Shown: in pieces, positions 35,829 through 45,379 of the stretch
Position numbering within the stretch: the stretch's first letter is position 1
Layout of the letters: the number at the start of each line of letters is the position of its first letter
Assembly: GCF_017355785.1 (NCBI RefSeq)
Contig: NZ_JAFEWE010000008.1
Coordinates: forward strand, 1-64,000
Length of the DNA: 64,000 nt
Direction: 5' to 3'
DNA from: Desertivirga arenae
GTDB taxonomy: Bacteria > Bacteroidota > Bacteroidia > Sphingobacteriales > Sphingobacteriaceae
Made by a program: the position numbers and the translations under genes
Notes under the pieces: generated by a model
Databases searched by the model: none
What the model was told of the DNA's origin: nothing
Seen by the model: the letters and a program-made list of their open reading frames with translations, nothing else

Positions 35829-37493
35829 ATGGAAATTACGGCTGAAACAAGTGCCTCTACAGGTCAAACAACGCCCAAGTTCTTGATTTCAGGCATAAGT
35901 CCCGTAAATTATACTAAAATCATTTACCTGTTTATTGCTTTGGGTATATTTTTCCGGCTTTATCATTTTTTCTACAATCGCTCTCTGTGGACAGATGAAA
36001 TGTATCTTTCCTTAAGTTTTCTGAAGTTAAGCTTTATTGAATTAGCACTTGGTCCGCTTGAATACCAGCAGAAAGCACCTATTGGTTTTCTGTGGCTTGT
36101 TAAATTATCCGTGATGCTTTTTGGGGAAAAGGAAATGGCTCTTCGTCTGATTCCCTTGTTAGCCGGAATTGCTTCGCTTTTTGTATATAAAAAAGTTGCT
36201 GAGAATTTTCTGAAACCTGCAGGAGTAGTAGCCGCTGTGGGTATGCTTGCTTTTGCACCGAATTTTGTTTATCACTCAGTCGAGATCAAGCAATACGGCT
36301 TTGAACTGCTGGTTACCATTCTCGTTCTGTATCTTTATACGAGGTTTGAACACAAGAAAAGCCTATCGAAGTTATTTTTATGGGGAATAGCAGGGGGGGG
36401 GCTGGTCTGGTTTTCCTACTCATCTATTTTTGTACTTGCCGGCATGGCTTTAGGTATTACATTAAGTAATGTTTTCAGGAGAAGATGGAAAAGGGCTTTG
36501 TTTCTGCTTTTGCCATTTTCCATCTGGATGATAAGCTTCGGCCTTAATTTCTTTTTATTTACTTATGATAAAACAAACTCTGGCTGGCTGATCAACTGGT
36601 TTGAAATTAGGGAGGGGTATATCCCTGTTCCTCCGAAATCTTTTTCAGATATATCCTTCCTGCTACAACTGCCCTATAAAATGCTATTCTATCCGCTCGG
36701 GTTGCTTTGGGAGTTTATTACGATTGAAAATAATCTTCTAAGAGTGATAACGCGGATGGGTATAATTCCGCTTTTCTTTTGGGTGGCAGGAATGCTGCAC
36801 TATATTAAAAGGAATCCAAAGATCTTTATGATCCTATTTTTTCCGGTGTTACTTGCTCTTGTTGCTTCGGCAATTAAGCAGTACCCCTTTTATGAACGTC
36901 TTACTCTATTCCTTTCTCCGCTTATTATAATATTCATTTCCAAAGGCTTTGAGCACATTTCTCATAAGTTTTTCAAGCATTCGATCCTGCAACCGCTATT
37001 TCTTTTCCTGTTATTGTTGGGCCCCTTAATAACTTCGGCTACCCAGGTAACTAATACTCATCTTTTCGGAGGGTATAAACGAAACTATCAGAGAGACTGC
37101 TGGCTCTATATAAATGAACATTTTCAGCCTGGCGATGCGGTTTACGTTTACTGGAATATCCGGTACGGGTACCTGTTCTATAAAAACTCTTATAATTTAA
37201 AGTATAATGCGATAATTGGTAATGATCATCGTAAGACATCGACCAATGGCGAGGACTATCTGGACAAATTAAAAGTAGATCTGGATAAGCTGAAAAAATA
37301 CAAACGGGTGTGGTGGATCTATGAGAAGGATTACTGGGTAGACATAGGCGACTATGATGGAGTGCCTGACTGGTATTTCAAAAATTACCCTTTGATGGAA
37401 AGGGTGAAATTGCAGTTTAGCACTTTAGGTGGCGAAAGTGACCACTTTGATACAAAGCAGGCAAAAGTGGTCCTGCTAAAGATTTCCAAATAA
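35829..37493 (+). CDS. GT-C glycosyltransferase (ArnT/PMT-like)
   Basis: The 554 residues have about 11 transmembrane helices. The first periplasmic loop carries the GT-C signature Asp-Glu in SLWTDEMYLS, and the C-terminal part is a soluble periplasmic domain (YWNIRYGYLFYKNSYNL onward). GT-C enzymes transfer sugar from polyprenyl phosphate to lipid, glycan or protein on the outer face of the inner membrane. It is divergent from the HAD-UbiA-GtrA operon, so together they can make, flip and use a polyprenyl-linked sugar. The acceptor is unknown. Confidence 0.85.
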   Translation: MEITAETSASTGQTTPKFLISGISPVNYTKIIYLFIALGIFFRLYHFFYNRSLWTDEMYLSLSFLKLSFIELALGPLEYQQKAPIGFLWLVKLSVMLFGEKEMALRLIPLLAGIASLFVYKKVAENFLKPAGVVAAVGMLAFAPNFVYHSVEIKQYGFELLVTILVLYLYTRFEHKKSLSKLFLWGIAGGGLVWFSYSSIFVLAGMALGITLSNVFRRRWKRALFLLLPFSIWMISFGLNFFLFTYDKTNSGWLINWFEIREGYIPVPPKSFSDISFLLQLPYKMLFYPLGLLWEFITIENNLLRVITRMGIIPLFFWVAGMLHYIKRNPKIFMILFFPVLLALVASAIKQYPFYERLTLFLSPLIIIFISKGFEHISHKFFKHSILQPLFLFLLLLGPLITSATQVTNTHLFGGYKRNYQRDCWLYINEHFQPGDAVYVYWNIRYGYLFYKNSYNLKYNAIIGNDHRKTSTNGEDYLDKLKVDLDKLKKYKRVWWIYEKDYWVDIGDYDGVPDWYFKNYPLMERVKLQFSTLGGESDHFDTKQAKVVLLKISK

Positions 37494-37529
37494 AAGGATA
37501 CCTTTTCTGTCTCGGAAAGGGTATCCTTT
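37493..37529. terminator. Bidirectional terminator between converging genes
   Basis: AAAGGATACCTTTTC (37493-37507) pairs with GAAAGGGTATCCTTT (37515-37529), and T and A runs lie on both sides. It serves the glycosyltransferase on plus and the LuxR-type regulator on minus. Confidence 0.85.
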
Positions 37530-37534
37530 TCCTT

Positions 37535-38188
37535 TTAGGCCTCGACAGCTAACAAGCCTTTCTTGAAAGCTTCCCGGATCAACTGGGCCGTATTTTTTAC
37601 TCCCAACTTGTTCAGTAAGTTATACCGGTGCCCTTCGATGGTCCTTCTACTGGAAAATAGTTTATCTGCAATTTCAACGTTAGTATAACCCTCAGCAATC
37701 AGATACAGCACCTCTCTTTCCCTGGAGGTCAGGGTAACATCCAAGGGCTCATTGTTGGGTCGGGTTGTTCCTACCACCATACGTAAAATCTGTAATGAAA
37801 GTTCCGAACACAGATACAGGTTGTTGTCTGCAACCTCTTGTATACAGAAGAGGAGTTCCTGCGTAGAAGCTTTTTTCCTTAAAAAGGCTTTTGCTCCAAG
37901 TTCGAAAAGATGCTTCACAAAACGTTCATCATCATTCTCTGAAATAACGATCAATTTAACATCATCAAAATTAGCGCGGATATTATTGAAAAGAAACATG
38001 TTAGTGTCTTCACTATCTGTCAGTTCCAGTAAGACAATATTGGTTTCTATTCCGCTTAATTTGAGAGCTTTTAGACTCTCAATAATCACCGGCGCTGAAA
38101 GCACCCTTAATCGGGAATGTTGCCCGAGACTCCTGGAAAGAGCAGCCTGCTCTTCCGGACTGTGTAAAGAAAGCCTGATGTTAATCAT
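37535..38188 (-). CDS. LuxR-family regulator with a degenerate receiver domain
   Basis: 217 residues. The C-terminal LuxR helix-turn-helix is intact (LTSREREVLYLIAEGYTNVE, then RRTIEGHRYNLLNKLGVK). The N-terminal part folds like a receiver, but the acidic pair is missing (LSLHSPEEQ) and the phosphoacceptor position reads LLELTDSE, Glu instead of Asp. The Lys of the receiver is ambiguous (FLRKKAST). It is thus probably not controlled by phosphorylation. It follows an unknown 99-residue gene by 11 bp and is co-transcribed with it. Confidence 0.88.
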   Translation of the reverse strand: MINIRLSLHSPEEQAALSRSLGQHSRLRVLSAPVIIESLKALKLSGIETNIVLLELTDSEDTNMFLFNNIRANFDDVKLIVISENDDERFVKHLFELGAKAFLRKKASTQELLFCIQEVADNNLYLCSELSLQILRMVVGTTRPNNEPLDVTLTSREREVLYLIAEGYTNVEIADKLFSSRRTIEGHRYNLLNKLGVKNTAQLIREAFKKGLLAVEA

Positions 38189-38199
38189 AGGTATTTGCG

Positions 38200-38499
38200 T
38201 TAATTTTTTATTTCGTCAGGAATATATACTTCCAACTTTTCGATCTTCGAAAACCTCTTGTACCAGGCAAGGGCTCCTTCGATATCTTTCCAGGTTATCG
38301 ATTTACATCCAACATCCTCAAACAGTAAAATGCAGTCGTCCGTAATCCCGCAAATAATGGTACCTGCACTGAGGGTATTGATCTTTTCTCTGATCCGGGA
38401 AATTTTAACCCTGATCGTTCCACGAAAATCGCAGAGGAACTGCGAATCGGGCAGATTGGCATAGGTAAGTACCAGATAATTGTTGCGCACGTTTTCCAT
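38200..38499 (-). CDS. Small protein paired with the degenerate-receiver regulator
   Basis: The 99 residues alternate strands and helices (YLVLTYANLPDSQFLCDF, FRGTIRVKISRIREKI) and end in a helix with Trp (WKDIEGALAWYKRF). No signal peptide, no known domain. Because it precedes the regulator by 11 bp, it may modulate it in place of phosphorylation; that is inference. Confidence 0.6.
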   Translation of the reverse strand: MENVRNNYLVLTYANLPDSQFLCDFRGTIRVKISRIREKINTLSAGTIICGITDDCILLFEDVGCKSITWKDIEGALAWYKRFSKIEKLEVYIPDEIKN

Positions 38500-39264
38500 A
38501 TCTCTGGTTTTATGTTAATTATTTCCGGTCTCCACCTCGGTGATTTAAGGTGATGAAGAGACCCTGTTCTTCAATAGGTACGTTCTTCTGCAAAAGTGAT
38601 CAAAGTATAATTAAGTAAAAAGACGTGAAATACGGTATTTTTATGGTGTTTTTACCTGATTTTATGTATTTCTTAATTTCTGTGAAATTATTGCTCGTGC
38701 GTTTTACATCTGACCTAATTGTAAGTTGAAACATTCTCTTTACTGCCTATGACCCATAAATGATTAAAATTAGGTAATGTAAAGTATAAGTACCTGGTTT
38801 GAAGCGGAAAATAGCGGCATTTTTACAGATAAATACCCCTTTTTATAATACTAAAAACTGCAAAGGGTGTTTTGAGTTGATAGCATACTTTTAACTAATT
38901 GAAAAATAACTATAGGGTTTATTAAGAGTAAAGAGCTCGTAATAATGCTCGCCGAGATTCGAAGTATGAAAAAGGACAGTGTAACAGATGCAATGAAAGC
39001 ATTTTTAAAACATTTACCGAATCCAGGTATTTGTGCTAATTCAACTATCATAACAGAAAGGACGGTTGGTTCAGAAAGACTAAGATTTATTGCTCAAAAA
39101 ACCAAAGCCGCTTCTGGGTACTGCTCGAATGTCCATGTGAAGTTGCTTGGTTATGTGCCAATGCTCGAGGTGAATGAGTAGTTTGATGACTGAATTTCTT
39201 TCATCATTTGTATGATGATAAGAGATTATTCTCCAATTTTGGTCAGGAATTAACAGTCCTGGTG
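38500..39264. other. Long intergenic region before the kdp regulator
   Basis: About 765 bp. A 78-codon plus-strand frame at 38945-39181 (starting MLAEIRSMKKDSVTDAMKAF) has no recognisable domain and an antisense frame of similar length; I am unsure whether it is translated. The rest is A/T-rich with no hairpin plus T run and no clear sigma-54 site. Confidence 0.35.
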
Positions 39265-40605
39265 ATGAAGCAAGAGAATATGGTCCTCGTGATCGACGAC
39301 GAGAAGAAATTGAATGATCTGCTTTCGCGAATCATTCGCTACGAAGGTTATACCGTTGCTCAGGCATATACAGCCAAAGAAGGTTTAAGGATACTTGGGC
39401 AGGAGGAGGTGAACGTGGTGATCAGTGATGTTAAGCTCCCCGATATTAATGGTGTAGATCTGGTGAAACAGATCAAGGAAAAATATCCGTACACAGAAGT
39501 CATCAGTCTTACGGCCTATGGAACTATCCCAGACAGTGTTACGGCGATGAAGAATGGAGCGTTCGATTATATCACCAAGGGCGATGATAACAAAAAAATC
39601 ATCCCTTTACTTCATAAGGCCATAGAGAAGTCTAAGCTGCAGAAAAGGGTATTCGACCTTGAAAAGGAGGTTCACAAGAAGTACAGCTTTGATAGTATTA
39701 TCGGCAGTTCACCCCAAATAAAAGATACGATCGTACTTGCGAAAAAGGTAGCAGAAACGGATACGACGGTGCTGCTGCTGGGCGAAACCGGTACAGGAAA
39801 AGAAGTGTTTGCACAAGCGATCCATCATGAAAGTCATCGCAAAATGAAGCGCTTTGTAGCATTGAACTGCAGTGGTTTTAGTTCTGAGCTGCTGGAAAGT
39901 GAATTGTTCGGCTACAAAGCCGGAGCCTTTACTGGCGCTTCTAAAGACAAAAAGGGTTTATTGGAAGAAGCATCGGGCGGGACCTTGTTTCTGGATGAAA
40001 TAGGGGAGATGAACCTTGACCTCCAGGCAAAATTGCTTCGCGTACTGGAAACCCAGACCTTTATAAAGTTAGGTGATACGCAGACCTCTAAAGTGGATGT
40101 GCGATTAATTGCAGCCACGAACCGTAATCTCGAACTGGAGTCGCACCAGGGTAAGTTCAGGTTGGATCTTTACTACAGGCTTTCTGTGTTTTCTATTTCC
40201 CTGCCTTCGCTATCCAGAAGGAAAGGAGATATTGAACTACTGGCAAATCATTACCTTAAAGAGTTTGGCTTGAAAATGAATAAACCGAAGCTGGAATTGG
40301 CTCAGGATTTTATTGAAGCCCTTAAGCGACATTCCTGGAAGGGAAATATCAGAGAACTGCGAAACGTGATTGAACGGGTGGTTATCCTTGCCGACAGCCC
40401 TATACTGAATGCTTCCCTTTTACCTAACGAGTTTCATCAGGAAATAACGGAAGGGGATAGCTTGAATATGCAGGTAATGGAGAAGCAGCATATCCGCAAG
40501 GTGTTGAATTACACCCACGGCAACAAAACTGAGGCGGCAAGACTTCTGGGTATTGGCTTGTCTACTCTTTATCGCAAATTGGAGGAGTACGGCATGGCCC
40601 TTTAA
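39265..40605 (+). CDS. Sigma-54-dependent response regulator (NtrC family), probable kdp activator
   Basis: 446 residues. I chose the ATG at 39265 because the receiver begins directly after it (MVLVIDDEKKLNDLL). Phosphoacceptor D55 is in VVISDVKLPDINGVD. The AAA+ domain has Walker A GETGTGKE, the sigma-54-binding loop GAFTGA, Walker B LFLDEIGEM and the arginine-finger region. The Fis-type HTH is NKTEAARLLGIGLSTLYRKL. The gene precedes the kdp operon on the same strand, and the separate kinase at 47693 may be its partner. In most bacteria kdp uses an OmpR-type KdpE instead. Confidence 0.94.
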   Translation: MKQENMVLVIDDEKKLNDLLSRIIRYEGYTVAQAYTAKEGLRILGQEEVNVVISDVKLPDINGVDLVKQIKEKYPYTEVISLTAYGTIPDSVTAMKNGAFDYITKGDDNKKIIPLLHKAIEKSKLQKRVFDLEKEVHKKYSFDSIIGSSPQIKDTIVLAKKVAETDTTVLLLGETGTGKEVFAQAIHHESHRKMKRFVALNCSGFSSELLESELFGYKAGAFTGASKDKKGLLEEASGGTLFLDEIGEMNLDLQAKLLRVLETQTFIKLGDTQTSKVDVRLIAATNRNLELESHQGKFRLDLYYRLSVFSISLPSLSRRKGDIELLANHYLKEFGLKMNKPKLELAQDFIEALKRHSWKGNIRELRNVIERVVILADSPILNASLLPNEFHQEITEGDSLNMQVMEKQHIRKVLNYTHGNKTEAARLLGIGLSTLYRKLEEYGMAL

Positions 40606-40639
40606 AGCCTGATATTATTACTTACCATATCATTTCAAT

Positions 40640-40670
40640 AAAAAACCTTCCCATTTTGGGAGGGTTTTTT
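40640..40670 (+). terminator. Rho-independent terminator between regulator and kdp operon
   Basis: CCTTCCCA (40646-40653) and TGGGAGGG (40657-40664) pair with one U-G, followed by TTTTTT. It separates the regulator transcript from kdp, so kdp needs its own promoter between 40671 and 40781. Confidence 0.85.
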
Positions 40671-40781
40671 ATTGCCCTAAATCTTTAGAATAAATTATTC
40701 GTCTGTTATTCAGCTTCTTGCAGGTGGTTTCCTGTCACGGGCATACCTATAGCTAAGGACATATCAAAAATAACTAATGAT

Positions 40782-40865
40782 ATGTTAACAGTAATCCTAT
40801 TACTCTCCATTCTGCTCCTCTGCAGGATATGTTTTAAATCAATTGACTGGCTAGAAAGAATCTGA
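40782..40865 (+). CDS. 27-residue membrane micro-protein ahead of kdpF
   Basis: A short frame begins MLTVILLLSILLLCRICFKS, one hydrophobic helix, and ends DWLERI. Its stop is 5 bp before kdpF. Small membrane ORFs of this kind at the head of kdp operons occur in Bacteroidota as far as I recall, but no role is established. A partner of KdpF or the KdpA subunit is possible. Confidence 0.6.
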   Translation: MLTVILLLSILLLCRICFKSIDWLERI

Positions 40866-40870
40866 AACCT

Positions 40871-40948
40871 ATGATCGCACTATTCATCATTTCAATTGCG
40901 GTACTTATTTATATGATCTATGTACTGCTTAAACCCGAAAAATTCTAA
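40871..40948 (+). CDS. kdpF: KdpF small membrane subunit of the potassium-importing ATPase
   Basis: 25 residues forming one helix (MIALFIISIAVLIYMIYVLL) with the typical ending LKPEKF, the hallmark of KdpF. KdpF stabilises the KdpABC complex. It lies 5 bp after the micro-ORF and 5 bp before kdpA. Confidence 0.85.
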   Translation: MIALFIISIAVLIYMIYVLLKPEKF

Positions 40949-40953
40949 TTGCT

Positions 40954-42672
40954 ATGAACACTGAGATTAACGGAATAATAGCTACTTACCTCCTTACGGT
41001 GATTATTGCCTTTCCCCTGGGAAAGTACCTGGCAAAAGTCTTTGCCGGTGAAAAAGTATGGACAGATTTTCTGTGTCCTCTTGAATCTATCATTTATAAA
41101 TTGTCGGGCATCAACCCGAAACAGCAGATGAACTGGAAGCAGCATATGAAAGCTTTGCTTACCATTAATTCTGTATGGCTTATTTATGGTTTCTTCGTAT
41201 TGATTTACCAGGATAAACTCCCGCTTAATCCTGATGGAAATCCTGGTATGACACCTGACCTTTCTTTTAATACCATTATCAGCTTTGTGGTGAACTGTAA
41301 TTTGCAGCACTATTCGGGCGAGACGGGAGTAAGTTACCTAACGCAGCATTTTGTCCTGATGTTCCTGCAGTTTACAAGTGCTGCAACGGGAATTGCCTCT
41401 GCAGTTGTACTTTTCAAAGCCTTTAGGGAAAAGAGTACAACCCAGCTGGGCAACTTCTGGGAGTTATTTCTGAAATCTATTACCCGCCTATTACTTCCTT
41501 TATCGCTTATCGTCGCTTTAATCCTTGCTTTTAATGGCACGCCGGCAAGTTATGAAAGTAAAGATCAGTTTGTTTCTATGGAAGGTGATACGGTAGATGT
41601 TTCGCGGGGACCGGCAGCGCAGTTTGTGGCCATAAAACACCTTGGAACCAACGGGGGAGGTTTTTTCGGGGCTAATTCAAGTCACCCTCTTGAAAATCCA
41701 AATTACCTAACCAATATGGTGGAGGCTATTTCTCAAATGATTATTCCGATGGCCATGATCATCGCTTTTGGTTACTTCATCAGGAAGAAAAAACTTGCCT
41801 ATACTATCTATGCTGTTATGACGCTGGGAATGTTTATGCTCCTTGTTCCTTCGATCATAGGCGAAACTGCTGGTAATCCCGCTATAGCAGCATTGGGTGT
41901 TGATCAGAATCATGGAGCCATGGAAGGAAAGGAAGTGCGTTTTGGAGCGGTGGCAACTGCTTACTGGAGCACTATCACAACCATTGTTTCTACAGGCTCT
42001 GTAAATGGTATGCACGATAGTACCATGCCTTTAACCGGACTATGGCAATTACTGGGAATGATGATCAACTCATTCTTCGGAGGTTGCGGAGTTGGGATCT
42101 TAAATTATTTCATTTACCTCATCATCGCCGTTTTCATCTCCGGCTTAATGGTAGGGAGGACCCCTGAATTTCTTGGCCATAAGGTAGAAGCGAGGGAGGT
42201 GAAGATCGCTGCGTTGGTTACCTTACTAAGTCCCTTCCTTATTATGGCAGGAACTGCACTGGCGAGCTTTGTTCTTGTTTCCTACCCTAATGCTGATTGG
42301 GCAGTTAAACCGGCGAACTGGCTTAATAATCCCGGATTTCATGGTTTTTCGGAGATGCTCTATGAGGTTACTTCAGCTAATGCCAATAACGGCTCGGGCT
42401 TTGAAGGATTAGGTGATAATAACATATTCTGGAATGTTGTAACTGGAGTGATCCTTTTCTTAGGTCGCTTTCTGCCAATCATTGGTCCCGTTGCCATTGC
42501 TGGCTTACTAGGTCAGAAGAAATATATTCCTGAATCGGCCGGGACGCTCAAGGTGGATACGATCACTTTCAGCATAATGACCCTTGCCGTTATCCTGGTC
42601 TTAAATGCCCTTTCTTATTTCCCTGCCTTAGCACTTGGTCCTATAGCAGAATACTTTACCCTGATTAAATAA
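40954..42672 (+). CDS. kdpA: Potassium-transporting ATPase subunit KdpA
   Basis: 572 residues with ten or more helices and four selectivity-filter-like loops, including [40 protein letters not shown] and [12 protein letters not shown]. KdpA is the K+-selective channel-like subunit of the high-affinity KdpFABC importer in the inner membrane. It is slightly longer than E. coli KdpA (557). The next gene starts 2 bp after its stop. Confidence 0.97.
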   Translation: MNTEINGIIATYLLTVIIAFPLGKYLAKVFAGEKVWTDFLCPLESIIYKLSGINPKQQMNWKQHMKALLTINSVWLIYGFFVLIYQDKLPLNPDGNPGMTPDLSFNTIISFVVNCNLQHYSGETGVSYLTQHFVLMFLQFTSAATGIASAVVLFKAFREKSTTQLGNFWELFLKSITRLLLPLSLIVALILAFNGTPASYESKDQFVSMEGDTVDVSRGPAAQFVAIKHLGTNGGGFFGANSSHPLENPNYLTNMVEAISQMIIPMAMIIAFGYFIRKKKLAYTIYAVMTLGMFMLLVPSIIGETAGNPAIAALGVDQNHGAMEGKEVRFGAVATAYWSTITTIVSTGSVNGMHDSTMPLTGLWQLLGMMINSFFGGCGVGILNYFIYLIIAVFISGLMVGRTPEFLGHKVEAREVKIAALVTLLSPFLIMAGTALASFVLVSYPNADWAVKPANWLNNPGFHGFSEMLYEVTSANANNGSGFEGLGDNNIFWNVVTGVILFLGRFLPIIGPVAIAGLLGQKKYIPESAGTLKVDTITFSIMTLAVILVLNALSYFPALALGPIAEYFTLIK

Positions 42673-42673
42673 T

Positions 42674-44716
42674 ATGAGAACTCAATCTAATAAATTATTC
42701 GAGCCTGTACTTGTTACTGCAGCGCTGAAACAATCCTTCATAAAGCTTGATCCACGGCTGATGATAAAGAACCCGGTGATGTTCACTGTAGAGATCGGTA
42801 CTTTAATCATGGCCTTTGTTTCGGCTTATTCCATTAACCATAAGGATCAGGGCTCAGTTAGTTATAATCTTATTATCTTCCTTATCCTGTTTGTTACCTT
42901 GCTCTTTGCAAATTTTGCGGAAGCTATAGCCGAAGCAAGGGGAAAAGCTCAGGCGGAAAGTCTCCGCAAAACACGTGAGGAAACGCCGGCTAAGGTGATC
43001 TCGGCAAACGGAATGATCGAGACTTGTTCCTCTAATTCTTTAAAGAAAGACGATGTTTTTGTATGTGAAGCTGGAGACATCATACCAACCGACGGCGAGA
43101 TCATTGAAGGTATTGCTACTATTGATGAATCGGCCATTACAGGGGAATCAGCTCCGGTGATCAGGGAGTCGGGTGGTGATAAATCATCTGTAACAGGCGG
43201 AACAAAGGTTCTTTCAGACAAGATAAAAGTACGCGTAACCACGCAAGCGGGAGAAAGCTTTCTGGATAAAATGATTGCATTAGTTGAAGGAGCAAGCAGG
43301 CAGAAGACCCCAAATGAAATTGCTTTGACCATCCTTTTAGCCAGCTTTACTATTATCTTTATTATCGTATGCGTAACGCTGAAGCCCTTTGCGGATTACG
43401 CCAATACTCCGATCACGATCGCTGCGCTGATCTCTCTCTTTGTTTGTCTCATCCCTACTACCATCGGAGGCCTACTGTCTGCTATTGGTATCGCAGGCAT
43501 GGACAGGGCTTTGCGTGCAAATGTGATCACAAAATCTGGAAAAGCAGTAGAAACAGCAGGTGATGTCGATACCCTCCTGCTAGACAAAACCGGTACTATT
43601 ACTATCGGGAACCGGAAGGCAACCAATTTCTATCCGGCAGAGGGAATAGCGAAAGATCATTTCATCCGTTGCAGTCTCCTTGCCTCTATATCCGATGAAA
43701 CGCCCGAGGGAAAATCCATTGTTGACCTGGCAAAAACTGAAATCCCATCTATTGCTTCTGGAATAATCACCAATGTCACAATTGCAGAGTTCGTGAGCTT
43801 TACTGCGGAAACCCGTTCGAGCGGGGTGAACCTGAAAGACGGCACGCAATTACGTAAGGGAGCATTTGATTCAATAAAGAATATAGCCGTCAAGGCAGGA
43901 CATAATTTTCCAGCAGATACTGAAAAAACTGTTCAGGCTATCTCATCGAACGGAGGAACGCCGCTGGTAGTGACAGAAAACGGGAAAGTATTAGGAGTAA
44001 TCGAACTACAGGACATAATTAAGCCGGGCATTAGCGAGCGTTTTGAACGACTACGCAAGATGGGCGTAAAAACGGTAATGGTAACGGGAGATAATCCTTT
44101 GACCGCAAAATACATTGCCGAAAAAGCAGGAGTGGATGATTTTATTGCCGAGGCTAAGCCTGAAGACAAGATGAATTACATCCGGCAGGAGCAGTCGAAC
44201 GGAAAACTGGTTGCAATGATGGGTGACGGCACAAATGATGCACCTGCACTTGCCCAGGCAGATGTCGGTGTTGCGATGAACAGTGGCACTCAGGCTGCAA
44301 AAGAAGCAGGAAATATGGTTGACCTGGACAATGATCCGACGAAGCTAATCGAGATCGTGGAAATAGGTAAACAGCTACTGATCACGAGAGGAACACTCAC
44401 TACTTTTTCAATAGCAAATGACGTTGCGAAGTACTTTGCTATTGTTCCAGCTCTTTTTATCGCTTCCATTCCTGCATTACAGGGATTAAATATCATGCGG
44501 CTTCATAGTCCCGAAAGTGCAATCCTTTCAGCCGTGATCTTTAACGCCATTATTATTCCAATATTGATCCCGCTTGCACTGAAAGGGGTTGCGTACAAGC
44601 CTATAGGTGCAAGTTCTTTGCTTAGACGAAACCTGCTTATATATGGTTTAGGTGGTGTTATCGCACCGTTTATAGGGATCAAATTTATTGATTTATTAGT
44701 TGGTATTTTCTTCTAA
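42674..44716 (+). CDS. kdpB: Potassium-transporting ATPase ATP-binding subunit KdpB
   Basis: 680 residues of a P-type ATPase. The phosphorylation motif DKTGT has the aspartate at D304. TGESAP in the actuator domain and [20 protein letters not shown] in the hinge are intact, and there are about seven helices. It hydrolyses ATP to drive K+ through KdpA. It follows kdpA by 1 bp, consistent with coupled translation. Confidence 0.97.
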   Translation: MRTQSNKLFEPVLVTAALKQSFIKLDPRLMIKNPVMFTVEIGTLIMAFVSAYSINHKDQGSVSYNLIIFLILFVTLLFANFAEAIAEARGKAQAESLRKTREETPAKVISANGMIETCSSNSLKKDDVFVCEAGDIIPTDGEIIEGIATIDESAITGESAPVIRESGGDKSSVTGGTKVLSDKIKVRVTTQAGESFLDKMIALVEGASRQKTPNEIALTILLASFTIIFIIVCVTLKPFADYANTPITIAALISLFVCLIPTTIGGLLSAIGIAGMDRALRANVITKSGKAVETAGDVDTLLLDKTGTITIGNRKATNFYPAEGIAKDHFIRCSLLASISDETPEGKSIVDLAKTEIPSIASGIITNVTIAEFVSFTAETRSSGVNLKDGTQLRKGAFDSIKNIAVKAGHNFPADTEKTVQAISSNGGTPLVVTENGKVLGVIELQDIIKPGISERFERLRKMGVKTVMVTGDNPLTAKYIAEKAGVDDFIAEAKPEDKMNYIRQEQSNGKLVAMMGDGTNDAPALAQADVGVAMNSGTQAAKEAGNMVDLDNDPTKLIEIVEIGKQLLITRGTLTTFSIANDVAKYFAIVPALFIASIPALQGLNIMRLHSPESAILSAVIFNAIIIPILIPLALKGVAYKPIGASSLLRRNLLIYGLGGVIAPFIGIKFIDLLVGIFF

Positions 44717-44778
44717 ACACATCTTATAATTATCAGCTATCAGCTACGAACCATCACACCTCATAACTCATATCTCAC

Positions 44779-45357
44779 ATGAAATCATATATTTTTCAAT
44801 CTATACGCCTCACATTAGTACTCCTTGTCCTATTATGTGTTATTTATCCTGTATCTGTTGCCTTTGTTGCTAAATTTTCCAAAGGGGCCGGCAAGGGCGA
44901 GCAGTCTTTTTTTAATCGTAAAGTTGTTGGATACAAGGCTGTCGGCCAAAGTTTCTCAGACCCGCGCTATTTCTGGGGACGACCTTCGGCGGTATCTTAT
45001 AACGCAGCTGGCTCTGCAGGATCAAATAAGGGGCCTTCTAATCCTGATTATTTAAAGGAGGTAAAATCAAGGGTGGATACGCTACTCAAATATCATCCTT
45101 ATGCCGAACGAAAAGATATTCCTGCCGACCTGGTTACAGCTTCTGGAAGTGGCCTTGATCCTAATATTTCTGTTGAAGCAGCAGACCTGCAGGTAAGACG
45201 TGTAGCAGAGCTGCGGGGATTTTCACTGAGCCAGATCCAGGAACTGGTAATTGAAAACACTGAAGCTCCGTTTCTAGGCTTTTTAGGTCCCAGGAAGGTC
45301 AATGTCCTTCAGCTAAATATTGCTCTTGATCAAATTAGCACATACCATGAAAATTAG
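44779..45357 (+). CDS. kdpC: Potassium-transporting ATPase subunit KdpC
   Basis: 192 residues with one N-terminal helix (about 10-32) and a periplasmic domain showing GQSFSDPRYFWGRPSA, SGSGLDPNISVEAA and the ending VNVLQLNIALDQ, all conserved in KdpC. It helps assemble the pump and raise its affinity. It is 62 bp after kdpB. Confidence 0.96.
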   Translation: MKSYIFQSIRLTLVLLVLLCVIYPVSVAFVAKFSKGAGKGEQSFFNRKVVGYKAVGQSFSDPRYFWGRPSAVSYNAAGSAGSNKGPSNPDYLKEVKSRVDTLLKYHPYAERKDIPADLVTASGSGLDPNISVEAADLQVRRVAELRGFSLSQIQELVIENTEAPFLGFLGPRKVNVLQLNIALDQISTYHEN

Positions 45358-45379
45358 CTTTAAAATCAGGAAACAGAAC

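Noticed and set aside
40662-40675. GG-N10-GC spacing before kdp, a possible sigma-54 promoter
   Set aside because: It lies in the T run of the terminator and lacks the TGGCA core, so the match is by chance. I found no convincing sigma-54 site directly before kdp.
40671-40781. Possible c-di-AMP (ydaO-type) riboswitch before the kdp operon
   Set aside because: The region is too short and shows none of the conserved helices of that riboswitch.
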